NCBI RefSeq assembly: GCF_004354365.1
Contig: NZ_SJCY01000001.1
Span: 554,459 to 618,458, forward strand
Reading direction: 5' to 3'
From: Pedobacter changchengzhani
GTDB taxonomy: Bacteria > Bacteroidota > Bacteroidia > Sphingobacteriales > Sphingobacteriaceae
Length of the DNA: 64,000 bases
Shown here in pieces: positions 17,594 through 27,201 of the stretch. Every line of letters begins with the position of its first letter. The first letter of the stretch is position 1. The notes under the pieces are model-generated. The model made no database searches and was not told the DNA's origin. It worked only from the letters and a program-made list of their open reading frames with translations. Made by a program: the position numbers and the translations under genes.

Positions 17594-19672
17594 TTAATTA
17601 AAATCCTCGGCTTTTAACGGCGAGTTGAGTTTAATTTCTTTTACAACAATTGTAAATTCTTGTCCGCCAGCTGGCGATTGCATGCTTTGGTTTATCTTAA
17701 AAGGAAACATTATGTCGCCAACTTTTTTATAGTCGCTATATTCCATCGTTTGCGAAATATCCACACCATTATTTGGTGTTACTTTTTCATCTTTTAACAA
17801 CAAACCCGATTTTACATCGTAGTATTCAGTTTTCTTTTTACCATCTGCCGAGGTAATAATTAATTTATAAGTATCGGCATTGCCAACCTTTGCTATTCCA
17901 GCCGATTCTACTTTTCCACCATCGGTAAAATAATAAAGTTGGTTAAATAAGCCTTTATCATTTTTTGCATCGGCAATTTCTTCTGCAGTTAACACTGCTT
18001 TTTTGCCCATTTGCATTTGGTAGCCGGTATTGCCATTAAAAACTTGTTTCATTACGGTTTGTCCCATCATTGTAGCTTCGTTACTGCTAAAGTTTGGCGC
18101 TAATTTTTTCATTACTAAACCAAGCTTCGTACCTTGAATTTCCATATCGGCAACCTGTTCAATAGATGTTACCTTTTCTAAATTAGCCTCACCACCAATT
18201 GCAGTAATATAGCTTTTTATCACCTCTTGCGCAGATTTTGCAGGTGCTGTGCTAGCGGTTTCAGCCTTAACAGGATTTGCTAAATTATCAAATTCCTTAA
18301 CAGCAAATCCATTTTTCTTTAATCCAGCAACAAACTGATCGGTTTTACCCACAATAACTACTCTGGTATTATCATGGTTAAAATATTTCTTTGCTACTCT
18401 TAAAACGTCATCTGTACTTACAGCATTTATCTTTTGTAAATAAGTGCGGTAAAAATCTTTAGGTAAATTATTAATTAGAATTGTACTTGCAAAGCTAGCA
18501 GTACGAGCAGGGTTTTCTAAAGCCAATGCAAAATTTCCATTATATAAATTCTTAGCATTTTGCAATTCTTCTTCCGAAACTTTCGTAGATCTAATTGTGT
18601 TTATTTCCCTTAAAAATTCTACTACGGCGCTATCTACTTTATCATTTCTAACCGCTGCAGATGCCGAGAATTTCGACTGAAAACGACCGCTGCCTGTGTT
18701 AGAATATGCGCCATAAGTAAAGCCGTGTTTCTCTCTCAGGTTCATAAATAACCTTGATTCAGCGCCACCGCCTAAAATTTGGTTCGCCAATAAAACAGGG
18801 AAGTAATCAGGATTACTCATCTGTAAATCGATTAAATTGGTTACGGTAATTTCTGATTGTACCGCATTGCTCAAGTTTACAACATCAACCTCTGTTTTTA
18901 CAGGATTAGCAACTTTGGGTACGATTGGCAAGGTAAGCATATTGCCTTTCCAAGTTCCGAAGGCTTTTTCTGCTAAAGCCTTAGCCACAAGTGGCTTTAT
19001 GTCGCCAACAAAAGTTAAATATCCTCTCGATGGTGTAACATATTTTTTATAGGCTACTTTAACATCTCCTAAAGTAATAGAATTGATGGATGCTTCCGTA
19101 TCAAATTCTCCAAAGGGATTATTTTTGCCGTAAGCCAATGCTTCTACAACTCTACCCGAAACTGCTTTTGCATTTTTTTCGTTCGATTTCAAGTCTGTTA
19201 ACGTTAACGATTTTAATTTTTCGAATGATGAGGCTGGAAATGATGGGTTTCTGATTCCATCTGCCATAAGCATAAAAGCTTGGCTAAAATAGCGTGTCAA
19301 AGCTGATGAGCTGCCACCGTAGGCGCCAATATTTACATCTGCGCCTAGTTGGTCAACGGCTTCATCAAACTGTGCTTTAGTTTTGGTTGTGGTGCCTTCG
19401 TTAAGCATACCGCCCATTAAACTAATCACACCAGCTTTACTTCCTTCGGTAATAGGACCAGCATCAATACTGTAACTTGCCGAAACTTTAGGTAGTTTGT
19501 GGTTTTCTACAACCAACACGGTAATGCCGTTGGCCAGTTTATAAACCACAGGGTCGCCAATGGTTATTATCGGTGCCGGACCCGGTTTTGGTTTGTGGCT
19601 TCTATCTATTTTTTGAGCCGATACACCTTGAGCCAATAGTGTTACTGCAACTATAATGAATATTTTCTTCAT
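17594..19672 (-). CDS. M16 family protein without zinc motif (non-catalytic partner) with C-terminal extension
   Basis: This 692-residue exported protein (signal MKKIFIIVAVTLLAQGVSAQ) has two M16 domains over about residues 40-460. Its segment at the active-site position reads LMGGMLNEGTTTKT, so the HxxEH zinc motif is absent. The second-domain R/Y element is present (LREKHGFTYGAYSN). This is the pattern of the non-catalytic subunit of heterodimeric M16B peptidases. The last 230 residues form a beta-rich extension resembling lipoprotein-carrier-like domains (YDVKSGLLLKDEKVTP, MEYSDYKKVGDIMFPF). It lies directly downstream of the catalytic M16 gene, with a gap of 32 bp, so the two products probably form one periplasmic peptidase. 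Confidence 0.9.
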   Translation of the reverse strand: MKKIFIIVAVTLLAQGVSAQKIDRSHKPKPGPAPIITIGDPVVYKLANGITVLVVENHKLPKVSASYSIDAGPITEGSKAGVISLMGGMLNEGTTTKTKAQFDEAVDQLGADVNIGAYGGSSSALTRYFSQAFMLMADGIRNPSFPASSFEKLKSLTLTDLKSNEKNAKAVSGRVVEALAYGKNNPFGEFDTEASINSITLGDVKVAYKKYVTPSRGYLTFVGDIKPLVAKALAEKAFGTWKGNMLTLPIVPKVANPVKTEVDVVNLSNAVQSEITVTNLIDLQMSNPDYFPVLLANQILGGGAESRLFMNLREKHGFTYGAYSNTGSGRFQSKFSASAAVRNDKVDSAVVEFLREINTIRSTKVSEEELQNAKNLYNGNFALALENPARTASFASTILINNLPKDFYRTYLQKINAVSTDDVLRVAKKYFNHDNTRVVIVGKTDQFVAGLKKNGFAVKEFDNLANPVKAETASTAPAKSAQEVIKSYITAIGGEANLEKVTSIEQVADMEIQGTKLGLVMKKLAPNFSSNEATMMGQTVMKQVFNGNTGYQMQMGKKAVLTAEEIADAKNDKGLFNQLYYFTDGGKVESAGIAKVGNADTYKLIITSADGKKKTEYYDVKSGLLLKDEKVTPNNGVDISQTMEYSDYKKVGDIMFPFKINQSMQSPAGGQEFTIVVKEIKLNSPLKAEDFN

Positions 19673-19704
19673 GTTTTTATAATTAATATGAACCTAGCTT
19701 GGTG

Positions 19705-21015
19705 TTATTTCTTTGGTAAATAATACAATACAACTCGTTGGTTTTTATTGAGGTATTTTTTAGCAACATCTCTAATTTCCTCTCGAGTGATAGATTTTAT
19801 TACGTTTAATTCCTCGTTAATATCGTTAGTATTTTTATTGTGAAAGGTATAGCCATTAGCTAAATTTTCTGCCACGCCCAACATTTTGCTGTTCGCACTT
19901 ACATATTCGTTTTCGAATTTATTTTGCAGTTTTTTATAGTCGCTTTCGCTAATTAATTCAGTTTGTAAACGCGCTACTTCAATATCAATATCTTTCAATA
20001 AATCGTTTAACGGCGTGTTTTTATTTGGGAGTGCTAGGGTTATGTAAGCGCCATAATCTTCTAATGAGTAATTAAAGGCCAACACTTGTAAAGCTGTTTT
20101 CTTTTCATCCACCATTTTAGTGCTTAATCTAGAACTTCCTCCGCCAGATAAAATAGAACTAATCATACCCAATACTTTACTTTCTCGTGTTTTCATTCCT
20201 GGTACACGATAAGCGGCCATAATTGCCGGAATTTGAATATTTGAATCGTACGCGGTATCGATAATTTCTTTCGTAATTGCTGGTAAAACGTATTGTGTTT
20301 TAACCACAGGTGCACCTTTTGGTACATCGTTAAAATAGTTTTTAACTAAATCTTTTGTTTTTTCTAAATCTAAATCACCGGCTACAACCAATACAGCATT
20401 ATTGGGTACGTAGAATTTTTTAAAGAAAGATACAAATTCGCCTAATTTTGCCGAATCTAAATTAGCCATAGAACCAATTGGTTGCCAACGGTACGGGTGC
20501 CCAGCAAATAAGTGCTTAAAGATATTTTCTGAAAATTTACCATAAGGAGAATTGTCAATACGGAGGCGCTTTTCCTCTTTTACAACTTCGTTTTGTGTTT
20601 TTACACCAACTTCGTTAATAATTGGATGCATCATGCGCTCGCTTTCCAACCATAAGCCAAGTTCTAATTGGTTAGAAGGGAAAAGTTCATAATAAAAAGT
20701 ACGGTCTTGACTAGTATTGGCATTGTTTTGTCCGCCATTACTGCTTACCAATTTCATAAATTCCCCTCTTTTAATGTTTTCCGTTCCTTCAAATAAAAGG
20801 TGTTCGAAAAAGTGGGCAAAACCCGTTCTTGTACTGTCTTCATCTTTTGAGCCAACATGGTACATTACGGAAACCGCAACTACGGGCGCAGTTTTATCTT
20901 GATGAAGAACAACGTGCAATCCGTTATCTAAATCAAATTCTGTAAACTGCACTTTCTGTGCAGATACATGAACAGCCATAGCCGAGAAAGCTAAGGCAAA
21001 AAGAATTTTTTTCAT
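19705..21015 (-). CDS. M16 family zinc metallopeptidase (catalytic subunit)
   Basis: An exported M16B (pitrilysin-like) peptidase of 436 residues. The frame is open further upstream, but the ATG at 21015 begins a clean signal peptide (MKKILFALAFSAMAVHVSAQ), so I place the start there. The inverted zinc motif HFFEH is at residues 68-72, and the third ligand Glu is about 76 residues later in NEVVKEEKR. The C-terminal M16 domain is present (GGGSSRLSTKMVDEKK). It is first in a two-gene unit with the zinc-less M16 protein and presumably pairs with it to degrade peptides in the periplasm. Confidence 0.93.
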   Translation of the reverse strand: MKKILFALAFSAMAVHVSAQKVQFTEFDLDNGLHVVLHQDKTAPVVAVSVMYHVGSKDEDSTRTGFAHFFEHLLFEGTENIKRGEFMKLVSSNGGQNNANTSQDRTFYYELFPSNQLELGLWLESERMMHPIINEVGVKTQNEVVKEEKRLRIDNSPYGKFSENIFKHLFAGHPYRWQPIGSMANLDSAKLGEFVSFFKKFYVPNNAVLVVAGDLDLEKTKDLVKNYFNDVPKGAPVVKTQYVLPAITKEIIDTAYDSNIQIPAIMAAYRVPGMKTRESKVLGMISSILSGGGSSRLSTKMVDEKKTALQVLAFNYSLEDYGAYITLALPNKNTPLNDLLKDIDIEVARLQTELISESDYKKLQNKFENEYVSANSKMLGVAENLANGYTFHNKNTNDINEELNVIKSITREEIRDVAKKYLNKNQRVVLYYLPKK

Positions 21016-21224
21016 TAATAATTGTTTAATGGCTTTTGGGGAAGAATCCTTATCGGCCAGTTGTAAATAAAAAGTTAGTTTATCGCAAACGGATAATACG
21101 CTCAAGCTGTGTTTAAATGTTTAGCCTAAATTTATTTTGATTGGCGATGTATTTAGCTAAAACGAAATTAAAATTTTTTTAACGAAAATTGGTATGTTAA
21201 GGAGCGAAATAAATTACTTAAACG

Positions 21225-21260
21225 AAAAAATCCGTGAGGTGGAGCGCTCACGGATTTTTC
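21225..21260 (-). terminator. Terminator of pgi
   Basis: TCCGTGAG (21231-21238) and CTCACGGA (21247-21254) form a perfect 8-bp stem flanked by A6 and T5. It works in either direction, but only pgi on the minus strand reads into it, about 20 bases past its stop. Confidence 0.88.
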
Positions 21261-21275
21261 AGTAATTTATTACGC

Positions 21276-22922
21276 TTATCTCCAAGCTTTGTATTGGTTT
21301 ATTAAACCATTTGTCGAACTATCGTGACTTGACACTTCTGAATTATTTTCCAGTTCTGGCAGAATTTTTTTCGCCAGCTGTTTTCCAAGCTCTACGCCCC
21401 ATTGGTCGAAGCTAAAAATGTTCCATATTATGCCTTGAACAAATATTTTATGTTCGTATATAGCTATTAAACTGCCTAAACTATATGGCGTAATTTTCTT
21501 TAAAAGGATGGAGTTTGTAGGTCGGTTACCTTCAAAAACCTTAAATGGTGCAAGTTCTTCTATTTTAGTTTCGGTATCGCCTGCATCTTTAAGTTCTTCG
21601 CTCACCTCTTCTTCGGTTTTTCCATTCATTAATGCCTCCGTTTGCGCAAAAAAGTTCGATAGTAAAATAGCGTGGTGTTCGCCAAGTGGGTTTAAACTTT
21701 GTGCTGGCGCGATAAAATCTGCGGGGATAATTCGCGTACCTTGATGGATAAGCTGATAGAATGCATGTTGGCCGTTTGTGCCTGGCTCGCCCCAAATAAT
21801 TGGGCCGGTTTCATAATCAACTTCATTGCCATTTCTATCTACGTGTTTACCATTGCTTTCCATATCGCCCTGTTGAAAATATGCCGAAAAGCGATGCATA
21901 TATTGATCGTAAGGTAAAATAACTTGCGTTTCTGCGTTATAGAAATTGATATACCAAATGCCCAATAAACCTAAAATTACCGGTAAATTGCTTTCAAATT
22001 CGGTGTTTTTAAAGTGATTATCAGTTGCGTGCGCACCTTTTAGCAACTCCTTGAAATTATCAAAGCCAATACTCAGCGAAATTGATAATCCGATGGCGCT
22101 CCACAAAGAATAACGGCCACCAACCCAATCCCAAAACTCGAACATATTTTCGGTATCAATACCAAAAGCAGCTACATCTTTCTCATTTGTAGAGAGCGCA
22201 ACGAAATGTTTAGCAATCTCGTTTTCTGCGCCACCTTCGTGCAAAAACCAAGTGCGAGCAGAGTGCGCATTTGTCATGGTTTCTTGCGTGGTAAATGTTT
22301 TCGAGGCCACTAAAAATAAAGTAGTCTCCGCATTTAGTCCCGCTAATGTTTCAACAATGTGCGTACCATCAATATTGGATACAAAATGAAGGTTTAAATG
22401 ATTTTTATAATGTTTTAAAGCTTCAGTAACCATAACAGGGCCCAAATCTGAACCTCCAATTCCAATATTTACAATATCGGTTATGGCTTTACCAGTGTAA
22501 CCTTTCCATTGGCCGCTGATAACATTGGCACTAAACTTTTCCATTTTAGCCAGTACCGCATTTATTTCTGGCATAATGTCTTTACCATCTACTAAAATGG
22601 GTGTATTGCTCACATTACGTAAGGCGATGTGAAGCACGGCTCTATCTTCAGTTTCGTTTATTTTTTCGCCGCTGTACATTGCTTTTATCGCATCATCGAG
22701 CTTACATTCACGAGCCAATTGCATTAACAATGCCATTGTTTCGTCGTTAATTCTATTTTTGCTGTAATCCAATAAAATATCCTCAAAAAAAACTGAGAAT
22801 TTAGCGAACCGCTCCTTGTCGGCTGCAAAAAGATCCTTAATATCTTTTTTGTTAATATCTATAAAATGATCTGCCAAATATTTGTATGCGGCAGTTTCGG
22901 TAAAGTTTATTTTAGGCAACAT
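21276..22922 (-). CDS. pgi: Glucose-6-phosphate isomerase
   Basis: Interconverts glucose-6-phosphate and fructose-6-phosphate in glycolysis. From the ATG at 22922 ([16 protein letters not shown]) the protein has 548 residues, the size of the E. coli enzyme. An in-frame upstream codon would add 11 unlikely residues. Both family signatures are visible: [10 protein letters not shown], and [20 protein letters not shown] near the C-terminus. The phosphate-binding region appears as [18 protein letters not shown] and [13 protein letters not shown], and the active site as [14 protein letters not shown]. It is a single gene with its own terminator. Confidence 0.98.
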   Translation of the reverse strand: MLPKINFTETAAYKYLADHFIDINKKDIKDLFAADKERFAKFSVFFEDILLDYSKNRINDETMALLMQLARECKLDDAIKAMYSGEKINETEDRAVLHIALRNVSNTPILVDGKDIMPEINAVLAKMEKFSANVISGQWKGYTGKAITDIVNIGIGGSDLGPVMVTEALKHYKNHLNLHFVSNIDGTHIVETLAGLNAETTLFLVASKTFTTQETMTNAHSARTWFLHEGGAENEIAKHFVALSTNEKDVAAFGIDTENMFEFWDWVGGRYSLWSAIGLSISLSIGFDNFKELLKGAHATDNHFKNTEFESNLPVILGLLGIWYINFYNAETQVILPYDQYMHRFSAYFQQGDMESNGKHVDRNGNEVDYETGPIIWGEPGTNGQHAFYQLIHQGTRIIPADFIAPAQSLNPLGEHHAILLSNFFAQTEALMNGKTEEEVSEELKDAGDTETKIEELAPFKVFEGNRPTNSILLKKITPYSLGSLIAIYEHKIFVQGIIWNIFSFDQWGVELGKQLAKKILPELENNSEVSSHDSSTNGLINQYKAWR

Positions 22923-23078
22923 ATTTTTTTTGTTTTTGTAAATGTAGTAAAGCAAAAATTAAATTCACTTTTTTAACAATCAAAATTGATAACAGTTTTT
23001 CTTCTCAAAAATTCCTTGTAACTTTAATTATCAAATCCTTAGGTTTTTCATCCCAATTAATTAAATATTAAAAAAAGA

Positions 23079-23588
23079 ATGTTAGAAAATTTAAATGAAT
23101 TGGTGCGCGAAAACGTGCAAGATGCTGTTGTAAATAATAGCGAAGTTCCAAACGAACAAAATGAAGCGGCAATTGGTGCGGCGTCTTCATCAATTTTTGA
23201 TGCTTTAAAAGATCAAGTTTCTTCGGGTAATATTAGCGGTTTAGCCGATATTTTTAATGGAGGAAGTACTGATGGCTCGGCAGTGGTTCAAAATGCATCA
23301 AGTTCGTTTACCGAAAAATTAAGCGGTATGGGTATAAACGCAGCAACTGCGAAAACCATTGCTGCAAGTGTTATCCCGATGATTATTAGTAAATTAACAC
23401 AAAAAACAGCAGATCCTAACGACAGTTCGTTTAACATTACCGATATTTTAGGTAAGCTTGGCGGCGGTGCAGATGGTAAATTTGATGTAAGCGATGTTAT
23501 TGGAATGTTTGGTGGTGGTCAAAGTGCCGATCCAAATGCGCAAAACGCTGGTGGCGGTCTTTTGGATAAATTAAAAGGAATGTTCTAA
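23079..23588 (+). CDS. DUF937/YidB-like small protein
   Basis: A 169-residue protein without a signal peptide. The N-terminal 50 residues are helical and acidic. A central segment (SFTEKLSGMGINAATAKTIA, then VIPMIISKLTQKT) looks like the DUF937 helical domain. The C-terminal part is glycine-rich (LGGGADGKFDVSDVIGMFGG) and ends in GGGLLDKLKGMF. Proteins of this type are widespread in Bacteroidota with no assigned function. It has an A-rich leader without Shine-Dalgarno sequence and is followed by a hairpin shared with the convergent gene. Confidence 0.65.
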   Translation: MLENLNELVRENVQDAVVNNSEVPNEQNEAAIGAASSSIFDALKDQVSSGNISGLADIFNGGSTDGSAVVQNASSSFTEKLSGMGINAATAKTIAASVIPMIISKLTQKTADPNDSSFNITDILGKLGGGADGKFDVSDVIGMFGGGQSADPNAQNAGGGLLDKLKGMF

Positions 23589-23641
23589 ATTAAACTACGT
23601 TACAATTTTTTTATTTAAGTTGTAAAAAGTATTTTGATAAT

Positions 23642-23680
23642 AATTGGGCACGGAAATATTTTTTCGTGCCCAATTCTATT
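23642..23680. terminator. Bidirectional terminator between convergent genes
   Basis: AATTGGGCACG (23642-23652) pairs perfectly with CGTGCCCAATT (23665-23675). It abuts the stop of the minus-strand outer-membrane protein gene and lies 53 bases after the DUF937-like gene. The T tracts are short on both sides. Confidence 0.75.
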
Positions 23681-24557
23681 TAAATTTAAAATCTATGCCA
23701 ACGGATGCATAAAAAACACCTTTTAAATTTTCAGTATTCGTTTTGGTAGTATTTTTAGTTTTGTCTAAATAAGAAACAGTGCTTGTAGTGGTGGTTGTTA
23801 TCGGGTGTACAGGTATAGCAAAAACTGGATCCAAGAAAAACGACCAACTTTTGTTTGCCCAAGTTATTGGTGCATCTATTTCATAATCAAGTATAGCGAA
23901 GCCAGTATTATTGGCAACCGTATAATTGGTAATAGCAATTAATTTTCTTTTTCCTGTTTTTTTGCGGTAATCTGTGTAAAAGTTTTGTGTGCCTGCGTTA
24001 ACCATAAATTGAGGCACTATTGATAAATGTTCGGCTTTATCTAGTGCAAACCAATGCGAAACACTCAATGCCGTGGTATAATCTGTTTTGGAAGCAAAAG
24101 CCAATCCGGCACTTAGATTAAAAGTTAAAAAACCGGGATCGTAAATTATTTCTGCATCTAAATCGGCTAGTACTGCGGATCGGATTGATGTACTATTTTT
24201 ATTGTAAAATGATTTGTTTAAATCTACTGTTAGTGCCCATTCGTCGCTTAAATCATGATCGTAACCCAAATCGACTGCAAAATTATCGAATTTAGATGTG
24301 TTTGTTTGGAAGCTTTCGCTAACATTGATGTTTAAACCATTTTTTAAATAATAAGCGAACGATGCTGTAAGATAAGGCACTTTAACAGAATCTGTTCTAC
24401 CTTGGTAAACATTATTAGTGAGAAAGTTTAAGGATGCTTTGAAATAAGGTGTTTTTTTTGAGGAAATATCGGTTTCAGTACTGTCGGTTTGAGCACTAAC
24501 AAATTTGCTGCAAAAAAATAGCAAGCAAATAATAGGTAGGTAGATATTTAATTTCAT
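23676..24557 (-). CDS. Probable outer-membrane beta-barrel protein, function unknown
   Basis: The ATG at 24557 gives a signal peptide (MKLNIYLPIICLLFFCSKFVSAQ) and a total of 293 residues. The mature protein is built of alternating short hydrophobic and polar strands with many Tyr, Phe and Asn residues (YLTASFAYYLKNGLNINVSE, then FAVDLGYDHDLSDEWALTVD), which is the look of a transmembrane beta-barrel. It ends in GIDFKFK. I do not recognise a named family. It lies just downstream of a small secreted helical protein on the same strand but is separated from it by a terminator. Confidence 0.62.
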   Translation of the reverse strand: MKLNIYLPIICLLFFCSKFVSAQTDSTETDISSKKTPYFKASLNFLTNNVYQGRTDSVKVPYLTASFAYYLKNGLNINVSESFQTNTSKFDNFAVDLGYDHDLSDEWALTVDLNKSFYNKNSTSIRSAVLADLDAEIIYDPGFLTFNLSAGLAFASKTDYTTALSVSHWFALDKAEHLSIVPQFMVNAGTQNFYTDYRKKTGKRKLIAITNYTVANNTGFAILDYEIDAPITWANKSWSFFLDPVFAIPVHPITTTTTSTVSYLDKTKNTTKTNTENLKGVFYASVGIDFKFK

Positions 24558-24565
24558 AAGGCGTG

Positions 24566-24604
24566 TAAAAATAGCCACCAACTTTTATATTATGCTGGTG
24601 GCTA
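24566..24604 (-). terminator. Terminator after the small Lys-rich secreted protein gene
   Basis: TAGCCACCA (24572-24580) pairs perfectly with TGGTGGCTA (24596-24604). On the minus strand the stem is followed by TTTTT. It starts 12 bases after the stop of the 24616-24951 gene and lies just ahead of the next gene's ATG. Confidence 0.85.
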
Positions 24605-24615
24605 CTGGTTAAAAA

Positions 24616-24951
24616 TTATGCTCTTTTACGGGCATTGTGTTTTTTGTGATAAATCTCTTTGCTAAATTTTGATTGATCTTTGGCCAAAACCCTTCTTTCT
24701 GCCTTGTCAACTTTTCCATCGGCTTTAGCCACTTTAACTTCATTTTTAAGGCCTTTATTATCTTCTCGTAAATCTTTTGCTTCTGCCTTTGTAAGCTCAC
24801 CCGTTTTAACGCCTTCCTTTATGCGTTTTCTATCACTTTTTTCTGCTTTCCAGCCTGCTTTTGCGGTTGCAGGTGTTGCAGGTGTAGTTTGTGCCATCGC
24901 GCCAAACGTAATCCCACCCATTAAAAATAATCCTAATAATTTCTTTTTCAT
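24616..24951 (-). CDS. Small secreted Lys/Glu-rich helical protein
   Basis: A 111-residue protein with a signal peptide (MKKKLLGLFLMGGITFGAMAQ), a short Thr/Pro/Ala linker and then a highly charged helical part. Two phrases, GELTKAEAKDLREDNKG and KADGKVDKAERRVLAKD, resemble each other in spacing (G-x-(L/V)-x-x-x-E), and the protein ends in a basic HKKHNARKRA tail. Small exported proteins with this GxLTxxEAxxL ... DGxxxxxER pattern recur in many bacteria without a known role. The overlapping frame on the same strand lacks a signal peptide and was not kept. It is cotranscribed with nothing. Confidence 0.7.
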   Translation of the reverse strand: MKKKLLGLFLMGGITFGAMAQTTPATPATAKAGWKAEKSDRKRIKEGVKTGELTKAEAKDLREDNKGLKNEVKVAKADGKVDKAERRVLAKDQSKFSKEIYHKKHNARKRA

Positions 24952-25178
24952 GATAAATTTTGGTTTTAAATTGAATTGCCGGCAATTTCAAACTTGTAAT
25001 TTTGTAGAATAGAGTGCTTGCACATTCAATGGTTTAATGCGATGTAAAAAAAAAGTTACAACTCCATTTAGGATCGGATACTATAGAAATTTTTAGATGG
25101 GACTGAGTTTCGTTGAACATGATGCGCTTAGTACAACCAAAAAATCAACCAAATAAAAAACGAATACACTAAAACCTT

Positions 25179-25186
25179 ATCTTTGC
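25179..25186 (+). promoter_or_regulatory. TAnnTTTG box immediately upstream of prfB
   Basis: TATCTTTG matches the Bacteroidota -7 consensus and ends three bases before the prfB ATG, which would place transcription start at or next to the start codon. No -33 TTTG is seen at the right distance. Confidence 0.3.
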
Positions 25187-25189
25187 CTC

Positions 25190-26264
25190 ATGACCAAAGA
25201 ACAAATACAGGATTTAAGGGACAGAATAACGTCGCTGAGGAGGCATCTTTGACGTTGATGAACTACTTTACGCCATAAGGGAAGAGGAAAAACTAACCAT
25301 GGCGCCCGATTTTTGGGATGACCCGAAAAAAGCAGAGAAAATTTTAGCAGAAATTAGTGCCAAGAAAAAATGGACTGATGGTTTTGGGAAAGCAAATAGC
25401 GGTGTTGAAGATCTTTCGGTTTTGATGGATTTTTTTCAATCTGGCGATGCCACCGAGGAAGAATTGCAAGAACAATTTGATGTTAGTAAGGATGCGGTTG
25501 CAGATTTGGAGCTTAAAAATATGCTTCGCACGAAAGAAGATCAGCTCTCTGCAGTGGTGCAAATTACGGCAGGTGCAGGTGGAACAGAAAGTTGTGATTG
25601 GGCCTACATGCTGATGCGTATGTACATGATGTGGGGCGAAAAAAACGGCTATAAAATTACCGAGCAAGATAGTCAAGAGGGTGAAGTTGCGGGTATAAAA
25701 ACGGTAACGTTACAGTTTGATGGCGATTTTTCTTACGGCTATTTAAAGGGCGAAAATGGTGTTCATCGTTTGGTACGCATTTCTCCGTTTGATTCCAATG
25801 CCCGCCGACATACGTCTTTTGCATCCGTTTATGTATATCCTTTAGTTGATGAAACGATAGAGATTTATATCAATCCGGCTGATGTGGAGTTTGAGACTTT
25901 TAGAGCCGGTGGCGCTGGTGGACAAAATGTAAACAAAGTTGAAACCGCTGTTCGTTTACACCATAAGCCATCGGGAATTATTATTAAAAATCAAGAATCT
26001 CGTTCGCAGTTGCAGAATAAGGAAAACGCACTTCGTTTGTTAAAATCGCAATTGTATGAAATTGAGCAACGTAAGCGCAACGAAGAAACTGCCGCCATTG
26101 AGGGCAAAAAAATGAAAATAGAATGGGGTTCGCAAATTAGAAGTTACGTGCTTGATGATAGGCGTGTGAAAGATCATCGAACGAATTATCAAACATCAAA
26201 TCCGCAAGCGGTGCTTGATGGAAATATAGATGAATTTTTAAAAGCATATTTAATGGAGTTTTAA
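25190..26264 (+). CDS. prfB: Peptide chain release factor 2, programmed +1 frameshift
   Basis: RF2 ends translation at UGA and UAA. The first 20 codons ([20 protein letters not shown]) run from the ATG at 25190 into an in-frame TGA at 25250. The rest continues in the +1 frame from GAC at 25251 ([22 protein letters not shown]). The junction has all the known parts: a Shine-Dalgarno-like AGGAGG (25238-25243) three bases before the slippery CTT, then TGAC. The product has the RF2 recognition motif SPF ([15 protein letters not shown]) and the catalytic GGQ ([14 protein letters not shown]). Low RF2 makes ribosomes shift and produce more RF2, so the gene regulates itself. It is not a pseudogene. 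Confidence 0.97.
25238..25253 (+). promoter_or_regulatory. prfB programmed frameshift site
   Basis: AGGAGG, three spacer bases (CAT), the slippery codon CTT and the stop TGA followed by C. This is the classical autoregulatory RF2 frameshift element. Confidence 0.95.
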
Positions 26265-26274
26265 ATTTGTAATT

Positions 26275-27186
26275 ATGATCAAGTCATTTCTTGTAACAGC
26301 ATTTTGTATGGGAATTATTAATGTAAATGCTCAAAAAATCATTCCAATTTATCCAGCGGAAATTCCTGGTGCAAAACCAACGCCTGCAACTTATGTAGAA
26401 ACTACGGTAACTAGAGCAAATGGTACGTTGAGTGTAACGAAGGTGTCTATTCCAACACTTACTGTTTTTAAAGCGCCAAAAGAAAAAGCGAATGGTACGG
26501 CGGTTATAATTTGTCCGGGTGGTGGTTACAGCAGTTTAGCTTTTAGTCACGAAGGTTTGGATGTTGCCAAGCGTTTTAACGAAATTGGTATAACTGCATT
26601 TGTATTAAAATATCGTTTACCTAACGATGAAATTATGGTTGATAAAACCTACGGACCGTTACAGGATGCGCAACAAGCCATTTATCTGATCAGAAAACAC
26701 GCTAAGAAATACGGAATTAAAAAGAATAAAATTGGGATATTAGGCTTCTCTGCAGGTGGTCATTTGGTTGCTACTTTATTAACTCATTATGGAGATTTAA
26801 AAATTGCGGACGAAGAAAAAATTAGTTTACGTCCTGATTTCGGCGTATTGCTTTATCCAGTAGTTAGTTTTAAAGAATTTGTGCATGAAGGCACAATGGA
26901 TAATCTTTTAGGTAAAACACCAAGCGATGAAATGAAAACCTATTTTTCTGCAAATAGAAATGTAACTAAAAATACCCCTCCAGTGTTTTTCGTACATGCT
27001 AAAGATGATAAAACTGTACCTGTAGAAAATAGTATTTTAATGAACGAAGCACTTAAAAGATACGGCGTTGACACAGATATTTATCTTTATGAAGCTGGCG
27101 GACATGGTTTTGGGCTTAAAAACAAAACCAGTGATGTAGATTGGTTTGGTTTGATGGCAACTTGGTTAATGAAGAATAAGTTTTAA
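26275..27186 (+). CDS. Exported alpha/beta hydrolase (acetyl-xylan esterase-like)
   Basis: A 303-residue alpha/beta-hydrolase with a signal peptide (MIKSFLVTAFCMGIINVNAQ). The nucleophile elbow is GFSAGGHL near residue 160, the oxyanion HG-type loop is CPGGGYSSLAF near 75, the acid is in HAKDDKTVPVENS, and the His is in EAGGHGFGL. The arrangement matches the BD-FAE/lipase-3-like esterases common in Bacteroidota, which often deacetylate plant polysaccharides. It follows prfB by 10 bp and may be read from the same transcript, although the functions are unrelated. The substrate is inferred only. Confidence 0.88.
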   Translation: MIKSFLVTAFCMGIINVNAQKIIPIYPAEIPGAKPTPATYVETTVTRANGTLSVTKVSIPTLTVFKAPKEKANGTAVIICPGGGYSSLAFSHEGLDVAKRFNEIGITAFVLKYRLPNDEIMVDKTYGPLQDAQQAIYLIRKHAKKYGIKKNKIGILGFSAGGHLVATLLTHYGDLKIADEEKISLRPDFGVLLYPVVSFKEFVHEGTMDNLLGKTPSDEMKTYFSANRNVTKNTPPVFFVHAKDDKTVPVENSILMNEALKRYGVDTDIYLYEAGGHGFGLKNKTSDVDWFGLMATWLMKNKF

Positions 27187-27201
27187 ATTATAGATTAATG
27201 A

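Noticed and set aside
24609..24800. Second minus-strand frame overlapping the small Lys-rich secreted protein
   Set aside because: The longer overlapping frame has a clear signal peptide, and this one is its shadow.
25190..25252. In-frame TGA after 20 codons in prfB, looking like a broken gene
   Set aside because: The AGGAGG, CTT, TGAC context and the intact +1 frame show the normal RF2 programmed frameshift.
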